DNA from: Limosilactobacillus coleohominis 101-4-CHN
GTDB lineage: Bacteria > Bacillota > Bacilli > Lactobacillales > Lactobacillaceae
Assembly (NCBI RefSeq): GCF_000161935.1
Contig: NZ_GG698802.1
Span: forward strand, 255,539-319,538
DNA: 64,000 nucleotides
Direction of reading: 5' to 3'
Positions 34,742 to 44,400 of the stretch are shown piece after piece. Each line of letters starts with the position of its first letter. Positions within the stretch are counted from its first letter, which is position 1. Position numbers and translations under genes: made by a program. The notes beneath the pieces were generated by a model, which was not told the DNA's origin, did not search any database, and saw nothing but the letters and a program-made list of their open reading frames with translations.

Positions 34742-35761
34742 CTAGTCCAAGTTTTCCTTAAAGAAACTTTCAAACTTGTCGAATGGAATCTTATCCATTT
34801 GATCATAAAGGTCGGTATGAGTAGCATTTGGTACTAATACAAGTTCTTTAGGATCACTTAAACGCTTGTAAGCATCTTCTGCCATGTACCGTGAGTGCGC
34901 ATTGGCACCCGTTACAATCAGCTTAGGAGCTGTAATCTTTTCAATCCGTTGTTGGAGTGGGAAGTTGTAGTAACCCCATGGACTAGTAGCATCCCAAATG
35001 GCAGCAGAGTTAATTGCCCGTGGATGGTAGGCACGCTTTACATAGTAATTAAAGAATTCAGTCGTAACTGGGTCAGCACCAGCCGGCAATTCGTCTGGGA
35101 ATAATTTATTTGCCCGGACTGGTCGACCATTTTCATCAAATGGCAATTCATGGAAGCCACCAACATGAGTATTGTTATCAACATCTTCCCAACGAATATC
35201 AGCCAAATACTTCTTTTCACGGTCGCGTTCTTCTTCGGTCTTTGAGTTATTCAAACCAGACCACATTGATTCTGCCATGTCATACATAACGGAAGTAGCA
35301 ACAGCCTTAATCCGGACATCAATTGAAGCAGCGGTTAAAACATGGGAACCTAAACCACAAATACCAATTGCCCCAATTTTTTCACGATCAACATACTTTT
35401 GGGTACCAAGGAAATCAACGGCTGCCGAGAAATCTTCAACAAAAATATCAGGTGAAGCAACGTTACGAATATCACCGGAACTTTCACCAGTAGTTGATTG
35501 GTCAAACGCCAAGGTTACAAAGCCACGTTCAGCAAGTGTTTGTGCATATAAGCCACTTGCTTGTTCCTTAACTGCACCAAACGGACCAGAAATTACGATT
35601 GCTGCATACTTCTTATTTTCATCAAAATTTTCTGGAAGATAAAGGTTCCCAGCGACCATAAAACTATAACGGTTTTGGAAACGGACATCTTTTACTTCAA
35701 TCTTTGAATCAACATTGAATACTCGAGTATCTTCTGCTAATGGTTTTACACTATGCTTCAT
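34742..35761 (-). CDS. Alpha/beta hydrolase with Cys nucleophile (paralogue B)
   Basis: 339 aa, paralogue of the product at 32288. Nucleophile elbow GICGLGS again has Cys; the end of the triad is in VPNATHTDLYD. The shared block ISGPFGAVKEQASGLYAQTLAERGF aligns with the other copy. AAAGGAG precedes the ATG. The two copies enclose an SDR-like and a DHFR-like reductase, so the duplication is old or the cluster was built around it. Substrate unknown. Confidence 0.8.
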   Translation of the reverse strand: MKHSVKPLAEDTRVFNVDSKIEVKDVRFQNRYSFMVAGNLYLPENFDENKKYAAIVISGPFGAVKEQASGLYAQTLAERGFVTLAFDQSTTGESSGDIRNVASPDIFVEDFSAAVDFLGTQKYVDREKIGAIGICGLGSHVLTAASIDVRIKAVATSVMYDMAESMWSGLNNSKTEEERDREKKYLADIRWEDVDNNTHVGGFHELPFDENGRPVRANKLFPDELPAGADPVTTEFFNYYVKRAYHPRAINSAAIWDATSPWGYYNFPLQQRIEKITAPKLIVTGANAHSRYMAEDAYKRLSDPKELVLVPNATHTDLYDQMDKIPFDKFESFFKENLD

Positions 35762-35776
35762 TTTTCTAGTCTCCTT

Positions 35777-36508
35777 TTAAATATCTTGTTTAATTGGGCG
35801 AATAATTACTTCATTAATGTCAGCATTATCTGGCATATCAATTGCGAACTCGACTGACCGAGCGACATCATCAGCCTTTAACCCGACTTCTTTTTCAAAA
35901 TTAATTTCTGCCTGCTTATTTTCTGGATTATTAATGGAATTGTATAATTCTGTCGCCACCGATCCAGGTGAAACAATTGTAGTTCGAATTCCATTGCCAT
36001 GTTGCTCTTGACGCAATCCCTCAAAGATTGCCCGAACTGCAAACTTTGAACCATTATAAACAGCCAAGTTTGGAACAACCACATGACCCACAACTGAGCC
36101 AGTAGCAATAATCTGACCACTCTTTTGCTTTACCATTACCGGAAGGACGGCCGCAATCCCATTCAAAACACCCATCACATTTACATCAAGAATCTGTTGC
36201 CATTCATCATATGCACGATTGATTAATGCATTAACTGGCATCACTCCCGCATTATTGTAAAGAACGTCAACTCGGCCAAACTTTTCAATCGCCGCATCTA
36301 TTAGTGCTTGAACTTCTTCTTTTTTAGTAACATCAACTTTTTTTACTAAGATTTCTTCATTAGGAAATTCAGCTTTCAATGATTCTAGTCGATCTACTCG
36401 ACGCGCCCCAATCACTAACTTAGCATGTTGTTTAGCTAACCGGCGCGTGGTTGCTTCACCAATTCCACTAGAAGCACCCGTAATGACAACTACTTTATCT
36501 TTGATCAT
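35777..36508 (-). CDS. SDR family oxidoreductase
   Basis: 243 aa from ATG 36508 (MIKDKVVVITG), with GGAGG 8 bases upstream; the longer frame would overlap the preceding gene. Classical short-chain dehydrogenase: cofactor loop TGASSGIGEA, NNAGVM, and catalytic YNGSK (Tyr and Lys) after a Ser in TGSVVG. An Arg in GARRVDR after the second strand indicates NADP. It follows the acetyltransferase gene directly and precedes hydrolase B by 15 bases. Confidence 0.9.
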   Translation of the reverse strand: MIKDKVVVITGASSGIGEATTRRLAKQHAKLVIGARRVDRLESLKAEFPNEEILVKKVDVTKKEEVQALIDAAIEKFGRVDVLYNNAGVMPVNALINRAYDEWQQILDVNVMGVLNGIAAVLPVMVKQKSGQIIATGSVVGHVVVPNLAVYNGSKFAVRAIFEGLRQEQHGNGIRTTIVSPGSVATELYNSINNPENKQAEINFEKEVGLKADDVARSVEFAIDMPDNADINEVIIRPIKQDI

Positions 36509-36509
36509 C

Positions 36510-36974
36510 TTAATTTCCTCCTTGTAAAATTCTTTCTTTTGCTTGAATATCGTGAGCAACAATTGATCCAGCGCTGATTACCGCGTGATCACCAATATGA
36601 ACATTTGGTAAAACAATTACGTTTCCACCCATCCGCACACCGGAGTCAATGATTATCGGTCCCTGTTGATCACCATCAACGGTCAATAATGAGGTACCAG
36701 ATCCGATTTCAACATCATCACCAATCTTTATTCCAGCCTTATCTGCCATCATGACATTACAGCTAACTGAGACATTTTTACCAAGTTTGATATTCCGACC
36801 ATAGTCACTATAAAACGGTAATAAAAATTGATTACTGTCGTCTAATTGATAACCGAAAATCTCACTGAGTAACTGCTGAACCTGCCGTTTATTCAAACAG
36901 GATGTATTGAGATGCTGTAACAAGCGCTGATTCTGTTCCAATAGTCGCTGATCAACTTTGATTTTGTTTAACAA
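36510..36974 (-). CDS. Hexapeptide-repeat acetyltransferase (maltose/galactoside type)
   Basis: 154 aa, starting at TTG 36974 after GGAGGTGAG. The left-handed beta-helix repeats NIKLGKNVSVSCNVMMADKAGIKIGDDVEIGSG and MGGNVIVLPNVHIGDHAVISAGSIV belong to the LacA/Maa group, trimeric enzymes that use acetyl-CoA. It is shorter than family members (about 185-200), with a shortened N-terminal domain, so the acceptor may differ. First gene of the redox cluster. Confidence 0.75.
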   Translation of the reverse strand: MLNKIKVDQRLLEQNQRLLQHLNTSCLNKRQVQQLLSEIFGYQLDDSNQFLLPFYSDYGRNIKLGKNVSVSCNVMMADKAGIKIGDDVEIGSGTSLLTVDGDQQGPIIIDSGVRMGGNVIVLPNVHIGDHAVISAGSIVAHDIQAKERILQGGN

Positions 36975-37089
36975 TTATTACTCACCTCCATTTATTAATT
37001 GTCTTTATTATATTGAACACAATCTCCAATGTGAAATACTTATATATTTTCGTAAACAATAGTTTTTAGTTATAGATAACCCATTAAAA

Positions 37090-37114
37090 AATCACCAGCA
37101 TTCTACTGGTGATT
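37090..37114. terminator. Terminator hairpin
   Basis: AATCACCAG pairs with CTGGTGATT around a 7-base loop, with an A-run on the left that becomes a U-run for the leftward transcript of the broken hydrolase gene. Confidence 0.75.
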
Positions 37115-37120
37115 CAGTAA

Positions 37121-38002
37121 TTATTTAGTTTGATCATTAATATATGGCGTATTTTGCTTATGCTGCACCTTTTGTGCATGATCCAGGATATACCGATTAA
37201 TTAGGTCAACGATTTGCGTGTTTTGTGGTAGATCAGAGTGCTGAGCATTATCACCAGATACCATAATTGTTGTAAAATGTTTAACTTGGTTTTGATAGAT
37301 ATAGCGTCCAGTTAGTACACTATTCAACGGCACCAAACCATCCGATGTGAAGGTTTGAGTTCCTGCCACTAAATAAACATTCATGTTTTTTGGCAACCGC
37401 TTACGGTACTTGATAAAGTCTGCCAGCATTTTTGTCTGATGATTCATCGACCTTTCATTAAAATTATAAGGTGAACCGATCATCATTAATTTCTTAATTC
37501 GTTCCGTTCGTTGATAACGTGCATAGTAATGTTACAAAAAGTAAGTATAGATTAACCCACCATTGGAATGACCAATTGCTTTGAAATTGTTGAAGTTATA
37601 CTGTTTGGTTAACTCACGGAATACTAAATTAAACCAGCGTGCCTGCTGCTGGATATTACTGTAACCATCGTGGTTATTCTCGAACCCAACCACAATGATC
37701 GGTTCATTGTCATCCGGACGAATGCGACCAGAATACTGAATCTTATCATCCTTCATTACCTTCACTTTTAGCAAGCTGTGTGGATTCTTCCGATGACGAT
37801 TTAGCTGGTTAACTAAGCGGTCAAAGCGGTTAACGGATGCTGAACTCCCTGGAATCATAATGACCGGTGACATTTTAGCATTATGCCATTTGGTCAAATT
37901 GTTAACGTTACGCTGGGACCATAACAAGGAAAGCACAATTAAAATAACTGTTAAGATAATTGTACAAATACTAACAATCCAAACTTTTTTATTATTTTTC
38001 AT
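37121..38002 (-). pseudogene. DUF915-type alpha/beta hydrolase, one stop codon
   Basis: About 293 aa when read through. ATG 38002 begins MKNNKKVWIVS, a signal anchor helix (6-28). VIMIPGSSASVNRFD (oxyanion region), the nucleophile elbow GHSNGG and the C-terminal DGLVPLNS and NAQHSDLP (Asp, His) define the extracellular DUF915 hydrolase family. A TAA at 37532-37534 stands in frame between IYTYFL and HYYARYQR, right after the nucleophile, so the product lacks Asp and His. It overlaps the end of the chimeric gene by 11 bases. Confidence 0.85.
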
Positions 38003-38807
38003 GGTCCACACCCGCCTTTACCATAATTTCTTCAGCAATCCGGACAAATGGAACGTAAATCATCACATCGATTGCGATTAAAACAATTGATAAAACAAAA
38101 ACGCCCCAGTTTCCGTTGGTACCAACCAGTGCAATTAACGGTGCTGGTGTCCCTGCTGGAACTGGATTCCCCGCAAAGCGAAGCTGCCCATATGGGTCGT
38201 CTTCAATAATCACAATGTCATATTGCCGGGCCAGTTCCACCATCCGCTGCCGACGGTCAACCGGCAGTGTCCGGCCAGTTGGATTCTGGAAAGTTGGCAC
38301 GGTATACAGAAACTTGGCTTCTGGATGGTCTTTTAGAGCCTGTTCCAAAGCATCCATCCGTAAGCCATCATCATCCATTTCCACGCCCACAATATTGGCA
38401 CCATAAGTATTAAAAACATCCAGCGCACTCATGTAGGTTGGCTTTTCAACCAGAATCGTATCTCCACGGTTGATAAACATTTTAGAAATTAGATCAATCG
38501 ACTGTTGCGATCCAGTGGTAATGGCAATATTGTCTGCATCACAGCTCACCCCACGCCGTGCCATCCGCTGTGCTAGAATTTCACGCAACCGACGAAAACC
38601 ATTTGAATTACTGTATTGCAGTGCTGATTCGGCAGAAGTTCGGTAAACCTGATCAGTGGCCTGTTGCAGTTCACTAGTTGGAAAGAGCTCCGGAGCTGGC
38701 AAACCACCAGCAAAGGAAATAACGTTTGGCGATGCCGCCACCTTGAGAATTTCACCAACTGTATCAACCCCACCTTGGGGAACTGCTTTTGAGTAATTGT
38801 ATTCCAT
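37992..38807 (-). CDS. Chimeric gene: aminotransferase N-terminus fused to PTS EIIC C-terminus
   Basis: 271 aa. Residues 1 to about 213 match class I PLP aminotransferases of the LysN/MocR-like group: SFAGGLPAPELFP, TTGSQQSIDL, PTFQNPTGR and the PLP Asp/Tyr in EDDPYG. The chain then passes in frame to about 55 residues (TPAPLIALVGTNGNWG, a membrane helix, IYVPF) typical of the end of cellobiose/lactose-type PTS EIIC. The aminotransferase part ends before the PLP lysine, so catalysis is not expected. ATG 38807 follows GGAGGG. The fusion implies a deletion that joined two genes. Expression would depend on the T-box upstream of the preceding reductase gene. Confidence 0.8.
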   Translation of the reverse strand: MEYNYSKAVPQGGVDTVGEILKVAASPNVISFAGGLPAPELFPTSELQQATDQVYRTSAESALQYSNSNGFRRLREILAQRMARRGVSCDADNIAITTGSQQSIDLISKMFINRGDTILVEKPTYMSALDVFNTYGANIVGVEMDDDGLRMDALEQALKDHPEAKFLYTVPTFQNPTGRTLPVDRRQRMVELARQYDIVIIEDDPYGQLRFAGNPVPAGTPAPLIALVGTNGNWGVFVLSIVLIAIDVMIYVPFVRIAEEIMVKAGVDHEK

Positions 38808-38834
38808 CAAAAAGCCCTCCTTCAAAATCCACTT

Positions 38835-39794
38835 TTACTTCTTGAATTGCCGCATTGTTTCCGCCAAATGGACTTCGTGCACCACAAATTCATGCGTCCG
38901 ACAGACGTAGTCATGTTCCCGCCCAAGCTTTGCAATATAGCCATTAATATAATCAACCTCGGTTGGGCGTCCCTTACTAAAGTCTTGGTACATGGAAGGA
39001 TAGTGATATTTATAAGCCTTGGAAACTTCAATCACTGATTCAACTTCCTCTTTCCGGCTTTCGATTAGGTAAATCCCAGCCCGCTCACAAGCATCAAAGG
39101 CTTCGTCAAAAAGCTGCCGGGCCATGTCACGAACACCATCATAAGCAATGAATTGACCCATCTGAATCTGGAACATTGTACAAAGTGTGTTGCAGACGGC
39201 ATTGAAAACCACCTTCGACATACACATTCCTTGCCAATCCTTAGCCCAGACTGGACCCAGCACAGCTTTTTTAAAGTCTTCAAAAATTGCTTGCATGGTC
39301 TCATCAGGAGTTTCACGATTATATGGTGCCATATGCATTACTTCTGTCCCCGCGACCCCCATAAAGTCAACGTTGGCCGGCGCATCCATCCGGGTCGCAA
39401 TCATTGCGGTCCCACAAATCATCTTGTCCGGTGAGAAGTATTTAGCAATCTTTTCAAAGTGACCCATCCCGTTCATTGCGGAGAAAACGTACTGGTCATC
39501 ATGGAAAATCCCTGCTTTAGCATCCCGCTGCAATTCATCCGTCAATTGCATTTGCTTTTTAAAGACAATCCAGACATCCGGATGACCCATATATTCTTCC
39601 GGATAGTAAATATTGATTGGCACGATATGCCGGTTTTCATGATCACGGGCTACCGAAACCCCGCCTTGTTCACGCACCTTTTCAACATTCGGTTGCCAAG
39701 TATCAATAAAGTCAACCTGCACTCCGGCGTTTTCTTGCAACATCACTCCGTACCGGTAACCCATCGCCCCAGCACCAATAATTCCATACTTCAT
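38835..39794 (-). CDS. Ketopantoate reductase family oxidoreductase
   Basis: 319 aa. NADPH-binding loop GIIGAGAMGYRYGV at the N-terminus, catalytic Lys in CMSKVVFNAVCNTL (near 195) and Glu in TEVDYINGYIAKLG (near 278). In lactic bacteria PanE-like enzymes also reduce branched 2-keto acids to hydroxy acids. A T-box leader controls it, and an aminotransferase fragment follows by 27 bases, so action on an amino-acid-derived 2-keto acid is more likely than pantothenate synthesis. AGGATG precedes the ATG. Confidence 0.85.
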   Translation of the reverse strand: MKYGIIGAGAMGYRYGVMLQENAGVQVDFIDTWQPNVEKVREQGGVSVARDHENRHIVPINIYYPEEYMGHPDVWIVFKKQMQLTDELQRDAKAGIFHDDQYVFSAMNGMGHFEKIAKYFSPDKMICGTAMIATRMDAPANVDFMGVAGTEVMHMAPYNRETPDETMQAIFEDFKKAVLGPVWAKDWQGMCMSKVVFNAVCNTLCTMFQIQMGQFIAYDGVRDMARQLFDEAFDACERAGIYLIESRKEEVESVIEVSKAYKYHYPSMYQDFSKGRPTEVDYINGYIAKLGREHDYVCRTHEFVVHEVHLAETMRQFKK

Positions 39795-39828
39795 TTGTAA
39801 TCATCCTTTCAGCTTTATTCGATCAATT

Positions 39829-40080
39829 AAAAAAGCGTCCTTTGTTCAGTATTTGAACAAAGGACGCTTCCACGTGGTACCACCTTTTTTCGTTGCCGAT
39901 TCACATCGCCAACCTCAAACGGACGGCAAAGACTTGCGATCCGCTGCACGATATTGGGTGCCACCAAGTTGCCTCGAAAAGCAACTTTTTCATTGTCATC
40001 TTTAACTGGAGAGTCAGGATACCTTTCCACTTAACGGTACTCTCTGTGACCTCACTCTACAGTGACTCCATCACAATGGT
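39829..40080 (-). promoter_or_regulatory. T-box riboswitch
   Basis: On the minus strand the conserved antiterminator segment AAAGGTGGTACCACG is present (39875-39892 region), followed by GAAGCGTCCTTT which can pair back as antiterminator. The alternative is a terminator AAGCGTCCTTTGTTC / GAACAAAGGACGCTT with T6 (39830-39868). Stem I begins at about 40078 (CATTGTGATGG pairing with GATGACAATG) and includes AGAGAGT. T-boxes read uncharged tRNA and switch on amino acid genes. The specifier codon could not be assigned with confidence. Confidence 0.85.
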
Positions 40081-40108
40081 TAATTGATCTGATTAAGTTG
40101 TTGCAAGT

Positions 40109-40138
40109 ATCATACGCCGGTTAATTAGAGAATGTCAA
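40109..40138 (-). promoter_or_regulatory. Promoter of the T-box transcript
   Basis: On the minus strand a perfect -35 TTGACA (40138-40133), 18 bases, then -10 TATGAT (40114-40109). Transcription starts near 40102, about 20 bases before T-box stem I. Confidence 0.7.
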
Positions 40139-40162
40139 CCATTTTCTAATTATTTTTTAATT

Positions 40163-40912
40163 TTAATCCGCATTAAAGTATAATTCGTCATCCTTGTGCG
40201 TTTCGCCAAAAAGCGTCCGATCCATGACCCGCAATTCAGCCACTCGATCAGCATGACCAAGAACGTGTTGCACATCTTCACGAGCATTCTTCAAGTATTC
40301 TGGATCCTGCAGACGCTTAGCAAACAGTAATGGCACGTTTGTCATTTGATCAAAAACCGGTTGCTTATCCTTATTTTCTTCCGCCATCTTCGCCAAGAAA
40401 GTAACAAATGCCTTGTCCTTGTCAATCCATGAATTAAAGGTCTGCGACGCATTCTTTTCACTAGCAAAAGAAATCATGTAATTCTTGAAGTAATCAACTG
40501 CATAGTAATCTTCGCTAGTTGGCTTTACCAATGGATTGTTTTCGATGAACATCATACAACCAGCCCCGTAAAGGTAGGTCATGATACCAGCACCCCAAGT
40601 AGCTGCTTGTCCCTTGGTTACGGGATCTTTTGCGTTTACTTCTGAGTAGCGTTCAAATAATAAGAGCGCCGCGATCATGAAATCATCCGCCGTCCACGAT
40701 GACTTAACGTCCATCGTGTGGTTGCTATCTTCACCAGCCGTTGGCATTCCTGCGAATTGCACCATTGCCCGGTTTCCAAAGTACAGTGGGCTATAGTTCA
40801 AACTGATCGCCTTATCAAACTGTTGTAAGGCTTCCTTTGGGTTACCAGTTGCCGCCAGTTTAATCCCTTTTTGATTGTAGTCTTGTGCGGTACTTGCATT
40901 GTGTTTTGCCAT
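40163..40912 (-). CDS. Tetratricopeptide-repeat protein
   Basis: 249 aa from ATG 40912 (MAKHNASTAQDYN), preceded by GGAGAG; the longer frame adds 32 residues without a site. One clear TPR unit (YNQKGIKLAATGNPKEALQQFDKAISLNY, near 12-40) is followed by an unassigned helical region with no signal peptide. Likely a cytoplasmic scaffold. The 102-aa-frame gene lies just upstream on the same strand, so the two may form an operon. No function is assigned. Confidence 0.65.
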   Translation of the reverse strand: MAKHNASTAQDYNQKGIKLAATGNPKEALQQFDKAISLNYSPLYFGNRAMVQFAGMPTAGEDSNHTMDVKSSWTADDFMIAALLLFERYSEVNAKDPVTKGQAATWGAGIMTYLYGAGCMMFIENNPLVKPTSEDYYAVDYFKNYMISFASEKNASQTFNSWIDKDKAFVTFLAKMAEENKDKQPVFDQMTNVPLLFAKRLQDPEYLKNAREDVQHVLGHADRVAELRVMDRTLFGETHKDDELYFNAD

Positions 40913-41010
40913 AGTCAAGCTCTCCATTCTATTTCGAATAATATTAGTAGTGGGAATAGCCAATTCCCAACCTCTATTAGTTTTAGCATTCTGCGCGCCA
41001 AAGCGCAAGA

Positions 41011-41304
41011 TTAGCGTTGTTTAACAATCATCACGTTGCCGTCTTCTGGATTACCATAAACCAGGTAGTGACCGGAAAATTTAATTTCCGGAACATCCTT
41101 GCCAATGGCGATCCCTTTGACAACGTAATCGCCATTTGGCAATTCCCCAACTTGGTTAAAAAGTTCTGGTACCGGGTCAATATCGGTCACAAAAACTTGA
41201 AATTCACCGTCAACTCCACCATTGCTAAAAGTGAGTTGCTGGCCATCCGCTTGGTCAATCACGACCTGCCCGTGATTGGTCAATTGGTAAACTTGTTGCA
41301 TCAT
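41011..41304 (-). CDS. Conserved-looking small protein, 97 aa, unknown
   Basis: Begins at ATG 41304 (MMQQVYQLTNHG), with GGAGG 8 bases upstream. Predicted as mostly beta strand (QVVIDQADGQQLTFSNGG, GDYVVKGIAIG, GHYLVYGNPEDGNVMIVKQR), acidic, soluble, without signal or membrane segment. No family recognised. It precedes the TPR gene by about 100 bases on the same strand. Confidence 0.6.
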   Translation of the reverse strand: MMQQVYQLTNHGQVVIDQADGQQLTFSNGGVDGEFQVFVTDIDPVPELFNQVGELPNGDYVVKGIAIGKDVPEIKFSGHYLVYGNPEDGNVMIVKQR

Positions 41305-41370
41305 TTGGCTTACCTCCATGTAAACATTTACATATCAAAGTTTAGCGAATTACTAACATAATTTCAATCA

Positions 41371-41402
41371 AAAAGGCTTTGTGAGGTTTAACCCACAAAG
41401 TC
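41371..41402 (-). terminator. Terminator of the first adhesin gene
   Basis: On the minus strand GACTTTGTGGG pairs with CCTCACAAAG across a TTAAA loop, then CCTTTTTG. It lies 10 bases past the adhesin stop. Confidence 0.75.
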
Positions 41403-41411
41403 TATTGAAAA

Positions 41412-44400
41412 CTAATCTTGCTTTTTCTTGCGACTAAGGCCTAGTAAACCAACCAGTGAAGCTAGTCCGAGTGCGCCAATGGCTGCACTAGAATCATTTC
41501 CCGTTTGTGGTAACGCTTGTTGATGGTTCTTAGCCTGCCGGCCCTGTCCACTAGCAGTCGCACTTTGATCACCAGTTTGAGCAGTGGTATTTCCACGACT
41601 CGGTAAATGATCATATTCGACATTAACCGTTGAATCTTGATCAGTAAATGTGACTTGTGCAGCAGGGACTGTCGCTGGGCTTGCTTGATAGCCATTAATT
41701 ACTGGAACGGTTAGACTAGTAAAGGTCTGCGCGTCAATTGGATCCCAAACGATCTCATTCGTAACCAAGTCTTGCGTCCCAGTTTGGGTAAACGTCTTCG
41801 TTTGCACAATTGATGGCCGTAACTGATGACCAGACCGATCAACAAAGTTAATTGTCCGCGAAATCTGCTTAGTCCGTTGGACCTGCTTGGTTCCGTGAGT
41901 GAGGTGGATCGTGTAGACCTGATCCACGTCATCGTCATTATCATAGGTGGCACCATCTGCTGGATAACCATCCTTCACTAGGACATAGCCCTGAGCTTCC
42001 AGTGATTGAATGTCGCTAGTCGTTCGATACGAAGCCGTCTCATCCGTATGGCCGTTAAGAGTAATCGGTTTTACAATTTTGCCAGTTTTGTCGTCAACGA
42101 AGTTAACCATTACTTTTTGAGCATCTGGCGTATAGGTGATGGTTTCCGTAATTGGGTCACTGTCATAGGCAACCCCATTGTCGACCACGCTAGTCTTGGT
42201 TGGTGTATAGCCCTTAACGGTTGGTGAAGCGATCGGTTTAAAGTTCTTTGGTTGTGGCCAGGATTCAGAACCTGGAACAATCTTACCAGTGACTTTATCG
42301 ACTTTAACCGTTGCCGTGTAAGTTTGACTGTCTTGATAAGTATGCTTTGTTCCATCTGGATAGACGAAGTTAATCGTCCGTGAAATCGTCCTAGTTAATG
42401 ACTTCTTATCAACGCCCGCTGGGTATTTCGCACCCTTTGGATCATTAACGTTGATCGGTGTTCCTACTTGACGATCCTGATCAGCCGTGACCGTTTCAAC
42501 CCCATGCTTCAAATGAACTGTATAGGTTTGATCCTTGTTATCGTCGTTGTCGTATACAACCCCATCAGTTGGATAATCGTCCCTAACTAATTCATATCCC
42601 TCATTTTCTAAGGACTTAATATCACTAGCCGTCCGGTATGAATCAGTGTCAGCGGTATGACCATTGAGCGTTACCGGTTTAATGACCTTTCCTGTGTCAT
42701 CATCAATAAAGTTGACAATTGCCGTTTGGGCATCCGGATTGTACGTTACGGTTTCCGTAATCGGATCACTGTTATAAGCAACATTTGTGTTAGTTACACT
42801 TGCCCGATCTGCCGTATAACCCTGGATTTGTGGTGTATTGACCGCCTTAAAGTCTTGATTTGGTGACCACTTTTCAGAATTTGGCACCACTTTACCGGTA
42901 ACCTTATCCACGTCAATCGTTGCCGTGTACGTCAGGCTGTCCTTATGATCATGTTGCGCCTGAGTGCCATTCGCATAAACATACTTGATTGTTCGGTTAA
43001 CCGTCTTGGTTAGTGAGTTCTTGTCAACGCCCGCTGGGTATTTTGCGCCTTGCGGATCCCCCCGTATTAATTGGTGTTCCCGATTGAATGTCATCATCAG
43101 CTGTCACCGTCTTAATGCCATGCTTAAGATGAATTACAAAGGATTTACTACCTTGCGGATTAGCGTCATAATTGCCAAACTGAATATCACTAAACTTTGC
43201 ATTTGGTTGGTTATTAAGAACCGCCGGAGTCTTCGCATTAGTTGTATTCACAGCGGAAACAAACTCGTACCCCTGATTAATTAAGTTTTGCAACTCTTGA
43301 GCACCATTAGCAAAATTGATCGCCGTTGAAGCATCGCCCTTGGTCGTTTGTTGATCACCGACCAGTTTTTGATTTTGATCATCATCAACAAATGTTAATG
43401 TTGCACTTTGGGTATCAAACTGCTCATTAAATTGAACGGTATAAACCTGATCAGTAGTACTATCATTATCATAACTACCAATAAATGAAGAAAGACCTTC
43501 TTGATCACTAGATGTATATCCAGCAGAATTGGTCACTTGATGAAATACATATTGTTGCCGGCCTGCTGACGTCTTTTTTTGGCTGATTGTATTAATGGTT
43601 TGAGTAATTTGATCGGTTGGAATTTCCTCACCATCAACACCTTGGAGGGTTAATGCTGGATAGTTGGCAATCTCCTTACCATTTTGATCAACAAATTTAA
43701 TAATTGCCTTTTGCCCATCCACCGTGATCTTAGCCGCATTGGCTGAATCAACCTGAATCGGGTATGGTTTAAGGCCATTTTCTGATTGCCAGTCTTGAGA
43801 CCAGGAAACTGAACTCAAATAACCGGTCTTACCGCTATCATTAGTTAAGGTTGGGTCAATCCCGTTCATAATGAACCGCACACCAGCTCCGATTGCTAAT
43901 GATGGAATGACAACTTTGACTGACCGCACTTTTGTCCAGTCAGTTGGTGTTGCAACATAGGTGTCAGTTGTCACTGGTTGATTTAACAACGTTGGCTGAT
44001 CTGTTGAGTATGTTACCTCACCAGAAATTGATTTCAAGGTAATTGGATCCACAATTTCAATTGGTCCCGTTAATTGGAAATTAAATCCCGACTTGCCGTC
44101 GTTTATACTTGGTAAATTAATTACGGTCGTAACGTCTTTCAAAGCATGACTTTGGAAGTTACGGACAGACGTGACATAAGTCATGGCTTTGTCGCCAAAA
44201 TCGTGAGACCGGCCCGAGACAGTCAAACCATTATCAGTATTTCCTTGACTTTGCTCGTAAAGTCCTAGTCCCTTTGCGACCATCGTTTGCCATGTTCCAG
44301 AAACAACGTAAACCGCATCCCGATTACCATCGACATAGGAAAGCGTAGTTGCGTCGTCAGCAACTTTCGTTAACTCTTTATTACTAAGGTCTACCAGTTC

